This document shows, in pieces, positions 25,516-34,672 of a DNA stretch of 64,000 bases. A program made the position numbers and the translations under genes. How positions within the stretch are numbered: position 1 is the stretch's first letter; every line of letters begins with the position of its first letter. This DNA is from Lachnospiraceae bacterium. Lineage in GTDB: Bacteria > Bacillota > Clostridia > Lachnospirales > Lachnospiraceae. Below the pieces are notes generated by a model. That model searched no databases. It worked only from the letters and a program-made list of their open reading frames with translations, and was not told where the DNA came from. Location of the stretch: positions 104,452 to 168,451 of the forward strand of contig JAGBHK010000016.1 in NCBI GenBank assembly GCA_017935565.1. The letters are read 5' to 3'.

Positions 25516-27234
25516 CTACCTCGTCTGTGTTCTGTGAATTTCTTTATAAAGTTCACATGTTTCAAGTAATTCATTATGAGTACCCATTCCAGCAATTTGT
25601 CCGTCATCCATAACAATAATCTTATCCGCATGCTGTATAGATGAAGTTCTTTGCGAAACAACTACAAGGGCACCTGTATTTTTCATTTTCTTAAGTCCCA
25701 TACGAAGTTTAGCATCTGTTGCATAATCAAGAGCCGATGAACTGTCATCAAGAATCAATATTCTAGGTTCACGAACCAAAGCTCTTGCAATAGTAAGACG
25801 CTGCTTTTGACCACCTGACAAATTCTTTCCGCCTTGCATAATCATATATTGAAGGCGACCTTCTTTCTTGTCTACAAATTCTTTACTGCATGAAATCTCA
25901 AGTGCCATTTCCATTTGCTCTTTTGTAGCATTTGGATTGGAAAATTTAAGATTTTCTTCAACAGTTCCCTTAAAAAGCAGGTTACTTTGCATAACTGTTC
26001 CAACCTTATTTCTAAGGTCATTAACATTTAAATCCTTAACATCAATACCATCAATTAACACCTGGCCGCCAGTCGCATCATAAAATCTTGGAATCAAATT
26101 GATAATTGTAGACTTTCCAGAGCCAGTACCACCAATAATACCTACAGTTTCACCTTCGTTGATGCTAAAATCAATATTAGAAACCGCTTCCTCTGCTCCA
26201 TCCTTATACATAAACGATACATTCTTAAACTCAATTACAGGAGCCTTACTTATAGATGTTGGTGCGGATGAATTTGCACATTTATCAATAGATGGCTGCA
26301 TCTCAAATACACCTTCTATTCTATTTGCACACGCAATAGCCTTAGTAACCGTGATTATTAAGTTTGCCAACTTCACAAGCTCAACTAAAATTTGAGACAT
26401 ATAATTAACAAGAGCAAGCACCTGTCCTTGTTTTAAAACTCCGCCATCTACTCTTATAGCACCAACGTACATAAGAAAGATAATTGCTCCATTGATAATA
26501 ATATATGTAATAGGATTCATTAACGCAGAAATCTTACCAGCTTTCAACTGAAAGTTTCTTAAAAGTTCATTTTCTTCATTAAAATCGTTTATTTCATCCT
26601 GTTCTTTTCTAAAAGCACGAATAACTCTAACACCTTCCAAGTTGCCTTTAGTAATGCCTAAAAGTTTATCAACTCTTTGCTGAACCTTTTTGAATACTGG
26701 CATAGAAATGAGCATTATTCCAAAAACAACCACTGAAAGTAATGGAATTGTCACAACAAAAACTAACGCTCCCTTTACATCAACAGTAAATGCCATTATC
26801 ATTGCACCAAACACGATAAACGGAGAGCGCAAAAACAAACGTAAAAATAAATTTACGCCTGATTGTACTTGATTAATATCATTTGTCATTCTTGTTATAA
26901 GAGTGGATGTTCCAACTTCATCAATTTCAGAAAAGGAAAGACTCTGAATATGTTTAAACAATCCATTTCTCATACTTTTACTTACACCAACAGCTGCCTT
27001 TGCCGCATAAAACTGTGCCGTTATAGCACTTATAAGTCCTACAACGGCCAACAGTACCATAAGCAAAAACATCCTTACAGTGTATCCTCTATCACCGCTT
27101 GGAATACCATTATCAATAACAGCAGCAACAACTAACGGCACAAAGAGTTCAAAACTCGCCTCTAGCATTTTAAACAGAGGGGCGAGTATCGCTTCTTTTT
27201 TATAATCTTTTAAATAACCTAATAAATGTTTCAT
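25516..27234 (-). CDS. ABC exporter half-transporter with degenerate ATPase site (partner B)
   Basis: 572 residues with six N-terminal membrane helices and a C-terminal ATPase. Walker A is GGTGSGKST and the signature is NLSGGQ, both intact. Walker B ends LILDDSSSALD, where aspartate replaces the catalytic glutamate, and the H-loop histidine position reads VVSQRTSS, so the switch histidine is glutamine. Those are the marks of the degenerate subunit of heterodimeric exporters. Its intact signature loop completes the active site of partner A. It lies six bases after the CDF gene's strand neighbour and is cotranscribed with partner A. Confidence 0.9.
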   Translation of the reverse strand: MKHLLGYLKDYKKEAILAPLFKMLEASFELFVPLVVAAVIDNGIPSGDRGYTVRMFLLMVLLAVVGLISAITAQFYAAKAAVGVSKSMRNGLFKHIQSLSFSEIDEVGTSTLITRMTNDINQVQSGVNLFLRLFLRSPFIVFGAMIMAFTVDVKGALVFVVTIPLLSVVVFGIMLISMPVFKKVQQRVDKLLGITKGNLEGVRVIRAFRKEQDEINDFNEENELLRNFQLKAGKISALMNPITYIIINGAIIFLMYVGAIRVDGGVLKQGQVLALVNYMSQILVELVKLANLIITVTKAIACANRIEGVFEMQPSIDKCANSSAPTSISKAPVIEFKNVSFMYKDGAEEAVSNIDFSINEGETVGIIGGTGSGKSTIINLIPRFYDATGGQVLIDGIDVKDLNVNDLRNKVGTVMQSNLLFKGTVEENLKFSNPNATKEQMEMALEISCSKEFVDKKEGRLQYMIMQGGKNLSGGQKQRLTIARALVREPRILILDDSSSALDYATDAKLRMGLKKMKNTGALVVVSQRTSSIQHADKIIVMDDGQIAGMGTHNELLETCELYKEIHRTQTR

Positions 27235-27240
27235 AATTGT

Positions 27241-28113
27241 CTACTCCATTGGATTTACATGCACCATAATATGCTTTATTTTTTCGAAACGTTCCTCAAT
27301 CCTGTCATGAACATTTTCCGCAATGATATGCGCACCTTTTAAAGACATTTCGCTATCTACAGAAATCTCTAAATCCACATAAATTTTATTGCCAAATATA
27401 CGTGTTTGAAGCAAATCAATGCCTAAAACACGTTCATTTTCCATAACACACTCTCGAATCTCATTTTCAAATTCTTCAGAACATGAACGGTCTACCATTT
27501 TATCAATAGCATCCATAAATATGTCATATGCCGCCTTAACAATAAATACGAAAATAACAAGGCTGGCAATAGCGTCCATAACAGGATAACCTAACATTGC
27601 TCCACCAATACCTATAAGCGCACCAACAGATGACAAAGCATCTGAGCGATGGTGCCAAGCATCTGCCATCAACGCTCCTGAATCTATTTTTTTAGCGTAA
27701 TACCTAGTATACCAATACATTGCCTCCTTTACAATAATTGAAATTATCGCCGCAATTAAAGCTAGCATCCCCGGAACCTCTAATTCACTTTGGGTTCCAC
27801 CGAATATTTTTTCCACCGCACTTATGCAAATACCTAAACCTGTAAGAAATAAAACCATTGCAAGTACTATTGCCGCTACGCATTCCAATCTCTCATGCCC
27901 ATACGGATGTTCCTTATCCGAATCTTTAGCAGCAAGCTTAATACCTATAATGACTACAAATGTACTAAATACATCCGATGCCGAATGAACAGCATCACTA
28001 ATCATTGCACCAGAATGTGCAATGATACCAGCTACAGCCTTAAATATTGATAAAATTGCATTTGCCGCAATTGTTATTATTGATACTTTATTTGCAATTT
28101 TTTGAAAATCCAT
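27241..28113 (-). CDS. Cation diffusion facilitator (CDF) family transporter
   Basis: 290 residues. Six membrane helices cover about 10-205. Metal-site aspartate and histidine pairs appear in GAMISDAVHSASDVFS and ALMADAWHHRSDALSS. SDKEHPYGHERLE is the conserved loop after helix 2. The C-terminal cytoplasmic metallochaperone-like domain covers about 210-290. CDF proteins export Zn2+, Mn2+ or Fe2+ in exchange for protons; HD/HD in the site leans towards zinc or manganese but is not decisive. It sits five bases after the EAL-LamG gene and seven before the ABC pair. Confidence 0.9.
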   Translation of the reverse strand: MDFQKIANKVSIITIAANAILSIFKAVAGIIAHSGAMISDAVHSASDVFSTFVVIIGIKLAAKDSDKEHPYGHERLECVAAIVLAMVLFLTGLGICISAVEKIFGGTQSELEVPGMLALIAAIISIIVKEAMYWYTRYYAKKIDSGALMADAWHHRSDALSSVGALIGIGGAMLGYPVMDAIASLVIFVFIVKAAYDIFMDAIDKMVDRSCSEEFENEIRECVMENERVLGIDLLQTRIFGNKIYVDLEISVDSEMSLKGAHIIAENVHDRIEERFEKIKHIMVHVNPME

Positions 28114-28118
28114 TTAGT

Positions 28119-29558
28119 CTAAATCCTTTCATAATTGTTTATAGGCTTTTCTAAATACTTTTTATACAACTCTTTTGCAAATTCATCACTTTTTGCTTCA
28201 TTGTAAATGATAACTTCATCAACATTTCCCTTAAAGGATTGCATAAAATTATCACCACCAACTATAATTTCTTCCACGTATCTGTTACTTGGAACATCAT
28301 CCATTTCACCGACAAGTTCGCCGTCAAGATACGCTCGCATTATATTATTTTTTGCGTCAAATGTAAAGAACAAATGCATCCAAAGATTCTTTTGAAGTTT
28401 TGGACCATATATATCTCTCCAAACTCTTACGTCACTGGAATTCCACCATCTAAATACCATCAAATCATTATCTGTTCTTGGAGCAATTGAAAACAAACCG
28501 CCCGCATATCTAATATAAAATACAGAAGTCCATACAGTTAATTCTTCTGGTTTCATCCATAAAGACACAGAAAAACTTTCGCTAACCAATGTATTTTTAG
28601 GCAAATGCAATACATTTGTCGCCACCGGACCGCCTGGCATATATAAAGACTCAGTATCTTCGTGAATTCCTTTATCGTAGAAAAAGCCTTCACCTACAAA
28701 TCTGCCTTTTAATCCATTATCATCTGAAAAAATATTACCTTCAAAATCAAATATATAACTACCTACTTCTGGTTCAATGTACTTTGCCGCAAAAGTTTCA
28801 AAATCAGCCTTAGGTACTGGTCTTGAATAATAGAATCCTTGAGCCAATTGGCAACCACATTTTTTCAAAAATTCAATCTGTTCCACGGTCTCAACACCTT
28901 CAGCGATAACCTCAACTTTTAAATCAAGGCACAATGCGACTACGTTTTTTATTATAAGTTTACCTCTTTCAGTACTTCCCGTTCCATGCAAAAATTCTTT
29001 GTCGATTTTAATGGTGTCAACAAAAAGATCCTTCAACAAATTCAAACTTGAAAAACCCGAACCAAAATCGTCCATAGAAACATAAAATCCTTGTGCTTTT
29101 ACACTTTCTACGCTTTTAATGAGGCTAGTCATATCTTCTGCAAAAACGCTTTCTGTAAGTTCTAGCTCAAGTTCATTATGAGGAATACCGTATTCATCTG
29201 CAATGTCAGCTAATTCCCTGACAAAATCTCTATTTTTCAAGTGTTCTCTTGACATATTTACAGACACAATAATATCTGAAAATGGTTTTTCTAAACGCTT
29301 CCAATCAGCTTTTATGCGACATGCTTCTTCATAAATATACATATCTAATTCGCCTATCCAACCATTTTCTTCTAATTGCGGAATATAATCTCCCGGAAAC
29401 TTTAGCCCTGTAACAGGATGAATCCATCTAGACAAAGCTTCAGCACCAACTAATTTAGTTGTAACCATATCTATTTTAGGCTGAAAATACACATGAAACT
29501 GCCCCGTATCAATGGCTTCATAAAACTCCCCCATAGAAATATTACGCTTCTTTACCAT
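28119..29558 (-). CDS. EAL phosphodiesterase fused to a LamG-like domain
   Basis: 479 residues without signal peptide or membrane helix. Residues about 10-250 form an EAL domain with all catalytic positions: AEALSRW, NMSREHL, ELTES, DDFGSGFS, KIDKEFL, EGVET and AQGFYYSRP. It should hydrolyse c-di-GMP. Residues about 265-470 look like a concanavalin/LamG-3 jelly roll: FSVSLWMKPEE, NLWMHLFFTFDAKNN, MRAYLDGELVGEMDD and GNVDEVIIYNEAKS. LamG folds usually act outside the cell, so their presence on a cytosolic signalling enzyme is odd. The AAAGG ribosome site follows a TTATC repeat. Confidence 0.85.
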   Translation of the reverse strand: MVKKRNISMGEFYEAIDTGQFHVYFQPKIDMVTTKLVGAEALSRWIHPVTGLKFPGDYIPQLEENGWIGELDMYIYEEACRIKADWKRLEKPFSDIIVSVNMSREHLKNRDFVRELADIADEYGIPHNELELELTESVFAEDMTSLIKSVESVKAQGFYVSMDDFGSGFSSLNLLKDLFVDTIKIDKEFLHGTGSTERGKLIIKNVVALCLDLKVEVIAEGVETVEQIEFLKKCGCQLAQGFYYSRPVPKADFETFAAKYIEPEVGSYIFDFEGNIFSDDNGLKGRFVGEGFFYDKGIHEDTESLYMPGGPVATNVLHLPKNTLVSESFSVSLWMKPEELTVWTSVFYIRYAGGLFSIAPRTDNDLMVFRWWNSSDVRVWRDIYGPKLQKNLWMHLFFTFDAKNNIMRAYLDGELVGEMDDVPSNRYVEEIIVGGDNFMQSFKGNVDEVIIYNEAKSDEFAKELYKKYLEKPINNYERI

Positions 29559-29571
29559 TATTTGCCTTTCT

Positions 29572-29591
29572 TTATCTTATCTTATCTTATC
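29572..29591. repeat. Four tandem TTATC pentamers
   Basis: TTATC is repeated four times between the EAL-LamG ribosome site and the kdgK stop (29587-29589). Slippage here would alter the intergenic spacing. Confidence 0.8.
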
Positions 29592-30683
29592 TTTGCACTC
29601 TCGCTCCTGCTCCGCCCATTATAGCCTCAACTTCCCTTTTACTTGCCATAGTAGTATCACCTGGCGTAGTCATTGCAAGTGCACCATGGGCAGCACCATA
29701 ATTTACCGCAATATTGGCATCATTTGTTGTCATAAGCCCATATATTAAACCTGATGCAAATGAATCTCCACCACCGACGCGATCCATTATTTCAAGATTT
29801 TTAAAATCTTTCGCTTTGTAAATCTCTCCATCGGCCCAGCATATTGCCGACCAATCATTTATTGAAGCTGTTTTTACTTCTCTTAAAGTTGTAGCAACAA
29901 CTTTAAAGTTTGGATAAGTTTTTGCAGCTTCATTTATCATTTTTTATAGCCTTCTAAATTAAGTTCTTTAAGGTTCTCATCATTTCCCTCAATTTCAAAT
30001 CCAAGACAAGCTGTAAAATCTTCTTCGTTTCCAATCATTACATCAACGTATTTTGCAATTTCTTTATTTACCTGTTGCGCCTTTTCCTTGCCGCCTATTG
30101 CACTCCACATTGAAGGTCTGTAATTCAAATCATATGACACTATTGTTCCATACTTTTTAGCAGTTTTAATGGCCTCCAATATAGTTTCGCAAGATTGTTC
30201 AGACAATGCCGCATAAATACCACCTGTGTGTAACCATCTTACACCAAGCTCTCCAAATATATATTCAAAATCAAAATCTTCTGGTGTCGCTTTAGAAATG
30301 GCTGTGTTAGCTCTATCCGAACAACCAACAGCACCTCGTATGCCAAAGCCTCGTTCTGTAAAATTAAGACCATTTCTGCATACACGACCTATTCCGTCCG
30401 TTTTCATCCATTTTATAAGAGATGTATCAACTCCACCCTGAAGAATGAAATCTTCCATAAGCATACCAACTTCATTGTCAGCAAATGCAGTTATTACCGC
30501 CGTATTCATCCCAAAGCAACGACGAAGCCCACGAATAACATTATATTCTCCGCCACCTTCCCAAGCACGAAACGAACGCGCTGTACGAATTCTTCCCTCA
30601 CCCGGGTCAAGACGTAACATAACCTCTCCAATAGACACTGCATCATATTTACATTCACTTTTTGATTTTATCTTTAAATCCAT
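29587..30683 (-). pseudogene. kdgK: 2-keto-3-deoxygluconate kinase, split by a 1-base frameshift
   Basis: A PfkB-family sugar kinase lies in two frames. The first (29937-30683, 248 residues) starts with VSIGEVMLRLDPGEGR and holds GGGEYNV, the Rossmann core and the substrate lid. The second (29587-29940, 117 residues) carries the catalytic end VGGGDSFASGLIYG and AHGALAMTTPGD. The first ends TAT-AAA-AAA-TGA. One extra A in the run at 29940-29945 would join them into a normal kinase of about 365 residues. As written the halves overlap as ATGA, so re-initiation, slippage on the A run, true mutation or a sequence error are all possible. KdgK makes KDPG from KDG. Its start overlaps the eda stop by one base. 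Confidence 0.85.
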
Positions 30684-31312
30684 TATCCTCTTACCTTTCT
30701 CACTATATCCATAGCCTCTCTTGAAAGTTCGGTTATTCTCGCAAAATCGCCAGATTTAATCATATCCTTACTAACCATCCAGCTTCCACCACAAGCTATA
30801 ACTCTATTAAATTCTAAATATTTTTCTATATTATCTTTACTTATTCCGCCCGTTGGCATAAACAAAACATCCGTATACGGTGCTGCCAATGCCTTAATCA
30901 TTGTGATTCCACCACTAGGTTCAGCCGGAAAGAATTTCATAACCTTAAGTCCTAATTCCAAACCTCTTTCAATATCTGACGGTGTGCACACTCCTGGAAT
31001 CATTGTAACACCTTTATCCATTGCATACTGTACCGTACGTGGATTTAATCCCGGACTAACAAGAAACTTTGCTCCAGCCATAACAGCATCGTCAACCTGC
31101 TCTTTTGTCAAAACAGTACCTGCGCCTACAAGCATATTAGGATAAGCCTCTGATATGATTTTGATAGCATCCTTGGCAGCTGCTGTTCTAAATGTAACTT
31201 CAGCGCAATTTATCCCGCCATCAATCAATGCTTTAGCCAGTGGTAATGCATCTTTTGCATCATCTATCACTACAACTGGCACAATGCCAACTTTTCTTAT
31301 CTCGTCTATCAT
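30683..31312 (-). CDS. eda: KHG/KDPG aldolase
   Basis: 209 residues, a class I aldolase TIM barrel. The catalytic glutamate lies in NCAEVTFRTAAAKDAI, the Schiff-base lysine in GLKVMKFFPAEPSGG, and PTGGISKDNIEKYL forms the phosphate site. It cleaves KDPG to pyruvate and glyceraldehyde 3-phosphate, the last step of this uronate operon. The open frame extends upstream into the heparinase-like gene, but the ATG at 31312 matches family starts and has GGAGG 8 bases upstream, one base after the upstream stop. Confidence 0.95.
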   Translation of the reverse strand: MIDEIRKVGIVPVVVIDDAKDALPLAKALIDGGINCAEVTFRTAAAKDAIKIISEAYPNMLVGAGTVLTKEQVDDAVMAGAKFLVSPGLNPRTVQYAMDKGVTMIPGVCTPSDIERGLELGLKVMKFFPAEPSGGITMIKALAAPYTDVLFMPTGGISKDNIEKYLEFNRVIACGGSWMVSKDMIKSGDFARITELSREAMDIVRKVRG

Positions 31313-31313
31313 T

Positions 31314-33005
31314 TTAGTTTTCCTCCACTTTTCGTATGTGCATTTGAGTTTTATTTCCATTTACACGCCATTGCATAAACCAAGCAAGTTTTCTTACTCC
31401 ATAATGGTCTGTATAACTTTCTTGCAACACTTCAAAATCGCTACCATTTTTAACTTTAATTCTAAATGTATTTTTGCGACTTTTAATAACAAATCCATTT
31501 CCTTTAATAACAGGTTTATGGCTTGTTACAAGGTTTTCTGTTATGACCTTTCCGTGACTAATAATAAATTCATCTATTACTTCACACTCGCCCGAACTCT
31601 TTTCAAAGTTTATGGTTCTCTTAATTTTTTCTTCTTTTCCCAGACCATAGGCTTCTTGAATTTCCATTTCAGTTGTACCCTGACCATCTACGATGAAATT
31701 AGTCGCTCTATACAATTCTCCTGGAAACTGCTCCATACCTCCAACCAAAGGAACATTGTGTCCCAAAGAACGACAGTTTAATGTGTCGTATCTTCGTTCT
31801 CCAAAATAATCCTTTGTATATTCACCTGCTCCCAAATCATCTAAAATATATTCATCATCGCAAACATAAAGGAAACTGCCAACATCATTGTGATTATGCG
31901 GCTCACCATTGTGTCCTCCCTTAACAGCCATCGCACAGTTGTTATCAGATTTGCAAATTGACCATTGAGCCTCATGCAATATCGTATGCCATACAACATC
32001 CCCCTCGCTCATACCTACATATGTTTTTGTCCAAAAATAATCTCTTGATAAAATCACATATCTATAGCATGTATCCGACTCCAATCCTGCAACAATTGAA
32101 GGATCAGGAAATCTCACACCCTTATATCTTTTTGACAAATATGCAAGCAAACCGATTCTAACTTTTTCATCCTGCTCTGAATCTGAAAAACTTAATGATA
32201 ATGTTTTTGACAAAAAGCATTTTTGCTGAAATAATGCGATATTTTTAAGTTTTTCATTTGCAAACAAATCTGTATTTCCAGCTGAAAGCTTATACATCAA
32301 ATCAGCATATGCAACATAAAAGCTCATACCGTATGTATAATATGAAAGTCCCTCAAGACAAGCTCCATCAGCACTAAAACCATCAATATAGTGCATAATT
32401 GACTTATTTACTCTATTTACAACTTCAATTAGTTTATCTTTTTCTTTTTCCTTTTGCATAAGCCAAATAGCCGCCGCTCCAACGGAGCCGCAGCATACAG
32501 CACACCAATTCATATTAGATTCTTCCCACCATGCATACGGATATGAACTCTCCATAAATGGCGTTAACACCCTTCTGTAAACTTCTTTTCTTGCTAGTTC
32601 AACAATGTTCGCCGACAATTTTCTTTCTTGCATGCATACAATTTCTGCCAAAGAGAATGCAGTTTCAGCAGCAAATAGATCGATAAATATTTGCCAATTC
32701 TCCTTCGTTCTGTCAACATGTGCAGGCAGTGCCCAAGTCGTTTCATTGCATATACTTTCTATGATTTTTTCCAATCGTTCAATATCATTCTTCTTTCCAT
32801 ACATCGCCACCAACATAGCATATACGGTCAAAAATTTTCTTCTTTGAAAGTATACTTCTTCATATTCTAAACGACTTCCTGTATTCTCGTATATTGCGAA
32901 TAACTCTTCCGTCAATTCCGGCATTTCCTGTCCGTCCAACTCTTTTCCGGCATTTGTAAATTCATCTTCGTAAATTTTTACAAAATTGGTAAACCTATTT
33001 GCCAT
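31314..33005 (-). CDS. Heparinase II/III-family polysaccharide lyase-like protein
   Basis: 563 residues with no signal peptide, so probably cytosolic. The N-terminal half is an alpha/alpha toroid (for example PYAWWEESNMNWCAVCCG near 172). The C-terminal half is the beta-sandwich of the heparinase II/III family with the conserved GGHNGEPHNHNDVGSFLY motif near 365-382 and GEYTKDYFGERRYD after it. Such enzymes act on uronate-containing oligosaccharides. In this operon a role in trimming pectic oligosaccharides is likely, but the linkage cannot be read from sequence. It lies between DUF2264 and eda. Confidence 0.85.
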   Translation of the reverse strand: MANRFTNFVKIYEDEFTNAGKELDGQEMPELTEELFAIYENTGSRLEYEEVYFQRRKFLTVYAMLVAMYGKKNDIERLEKIIESICNETTWALPAHVDRTKENWQIFIDLFAAETAFSLAEIVCMQERKLSANIVELARKEVYRRVLTPFMESSYPYAWWEESNMNWCAVCCGSVGAAAIWLMQKEKEKDKLIEVVNRVNKSIMHYIDGFSADGACLEGLSYYTYGMSFYVAYADLMYKLSAGNTDLFANEKLKNIALFQQKCFLSKTLSLSFSDSEQDEKVRIGLLAYLSKRYKGVRFPDPSIVAGLESDTCYRYVILSRDYFWTKTYVGMSEGDVVWHTILHEAQWSICKSDNNCAMAVKGGHNGEPHNHNDVGSFLYVCDDEYILDDLGAGEYTKDYFGERRYDTLNCRSLGHNVPLVGGMEQFPGELYRATNFIVDGQGTTEMEIQEAYGLGKEEKIKRTINFEKSSGECEVIDEFIISHGKVITENLVTSHKPVIKGNGFVIKSRKNTFRIKVKNGSDFEVLQESYTDHYGVRKLAWFMQWRVNGNKTQMHIRKVEEN

Positions 33006-33026
33006 CTCTACACCCTTCTTTATAAT

Positions 33027-34670
33027 TTAGTAACAAACTTCTGTTTCTATGATATTTCTACCTTTTTCAATAGAATATTTAACTGTAGGAATATCGGTTT
33101 TTGGATTAATAACGTTTGTGTTAGGGTCCACCCTAAGAACCATAACCTCGCCATTTCCATACTTACATTTAACTTTGCATGAATCTTCTCCAACCTTCAT
33201 TGCAAAGCCCGAATCGTACGCTACACAATCGTAACCGCTCTCAATAATATGTTTTCGAATATGTCCATTTTTAGTTGGAATAATCTCTGTTTGCACTTGT
33301 ATTCCCACAAATGGTGACCATTCAGAAACTAATTTTCCATCAACAACATTGCCTTTTTTGATAGTTCTACGAATAAAAATGTGACCATCTATTTCAAATG
33401 ATAACACGCTATCTGGTGCTGCTTCGTGAAAATTCACCGGTGAGTGCATAACACTAAATCCATACTTACTTGAATATGCAAACTTAGAATACTTTTCCTC
33501 CATATGTACATGAACATGACCAAGTTCTAGTCCTATAGGGAATAACACTGCATTTCCACTATCACATCTTTGAACCATAATTTTTGCCGGTTCAAAAATT
33601 TTTATCTTATCCATTTCAGGTAATGGCAATGCTTCAGTTTCCCAAAACTCATCATCTGTACCTCTTGTAAGGCAAGCAAATATTTTAAGTCCCCAATATG
33701 GTGAACCTGGTGCATTATAACTTTCTGCCATTGTAAGATTTGGATATTCATAACCAATTGTCAACACACCATCATGGTCAAAAATCGGTTTACTAAGCCA
33801 ATATTCCAAATGTCTTAAAATAATACCTTTCATAACACCAAGTGGTAATGGCTCAACCTTAGCCATAACGCAAGCAGAATAAAATGAGGCTTGTGCAAAT
33901 CTATATGTTTGCGAACGACCATATGGAATTGCTCTACCATTTTCATCAAACCAGTATGCGAAGTTTTTGCCAAATTCCATTGCTCTTTCGATATATCTTT
34001 CACATCGTTCTTTGTCTTCATCCTTCATAAATGTGGCATATACTAAACTGTAAAAATGAATTGCAAAGGCCACATAATAATCAACCGGTGCATTAACATC
34101 ACCATCTCCATACCAACCGTCGCCAAGATAACACTTTTCTATAAAATCCAAGCTCTTTTCCATATCAGTTTCGTCATATTCTCTCGCGTTCTTTTTCAAT
34201 AAAACCTTTACAAGAATATTAAAAAACTGCCAATTACATTTATGACACCAATCGCTTTTAATTTGCGAAAGCCAACTAAACAAATTATCTTTTTGCTCGT
34301 CAGTCATTCGTCCTAATATTTTGTCACCTGACAACAATAACGCATATGATATAGCCGCCATTTCTACAAGTTTCTGGTCAAAAGGTACATTATCTTCCCA
34401 ATACTCAAAAGACTCTCTATCAGTACCTGATATTATACCTTTCACATAAATGTCTTCCCATTCCTCATCAGTACTTCCATCTGAAAAATATGCTCCCAAT
34501 GCCCAAAGTGGTCTAGAGAACCCCTCCATCCATGCTGCTGTATCAGGATAATGTGCGCTTGTAGCACCAAGATTCAGCCATGATTTTGTATGGCTGTAAT
34601 ATTTTTTTAACGGCTCGATAATATTAAACATTACCTTAGCCATATCCTGTCTTGTTTTTATCTCTATCAT
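33027..34670 (-). CDS. DUF2264-domain protein, probable glycoside hydrolase
   Basis: 547 residues. The N-terminal DUF2264 domain (about 5-370) has YPDTAAWMEGFSRPLWALGAY, ESFEYWEDNVPFDQK and DGWYGDGDVNAPVDYY, an alpha/alpha-barrel resembling unsaturated glycuronyl hydrolases. A beta-rich domain follows. DUF2264 members have been placed in a beta-glucuronidase glycoside hydrolase family (GH154 as I recall it). No signal peptide is seen, so it probably acts on imported oligosaccharides. It starts two bases after the kduI stop and is cotranscribed with the pectin operon. Confidence 0.8.
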   Translation of the reverse strand: MIEIKTRQDMAKVMFNIIEPLKKYYSHTKSWLNLGATSAHYPDTAAWMEGFSRPLWALGAYFSDGSTDEEWEDIYVKGIISGTDRESFEYWEDNVPFDQKLVEMAAISYALLLSGDKILGRMTDEQKDNLFSWLSQIKSDWCHKCNWQFFNILVKVLLKKNAREYDETDMEKSLDFIEKCYLGDGWYGDGDVNAPVDYYVAFAIHFYSLVYATFMKDEDKERCERYIERAMEFGKNFAYWFDENGRAIPYGRSQTYRFAQASFYSACVMAKVEPLPLGVMKGIILRHLEYWLSKPIFDHDGVLTIGYEYPNLTMAESYNAPGSPYWGLKIFACLTRGTDDEFWETEALPLPEMDKIKIFEPAKIMVQRCDSGNAVLFPIGLELGHVHVHMEEKYSKFAYSSKYGFSVMHSPVNFHEAAPDSVLSFEIDGHIFIRRTIKKGNVVDGKLVSEWSPFVGIQVQTEIIPTKNGHIRKHIIESGYDCVAYDSGFAMKVGEDSCKVKCKYGNGEVMVLRVDPNTNVINPKTDIPTVKYSIEKGRNIIETEVCY

Positions 34671-34672
34671 AA

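Noticed and set aside
29587-30683. Two separate sugar-kinase genes
   Set aside because: The halves are complementary parts of one PfkB kinase; neither alone holds both the substrate lid and the catalytic aspartate.
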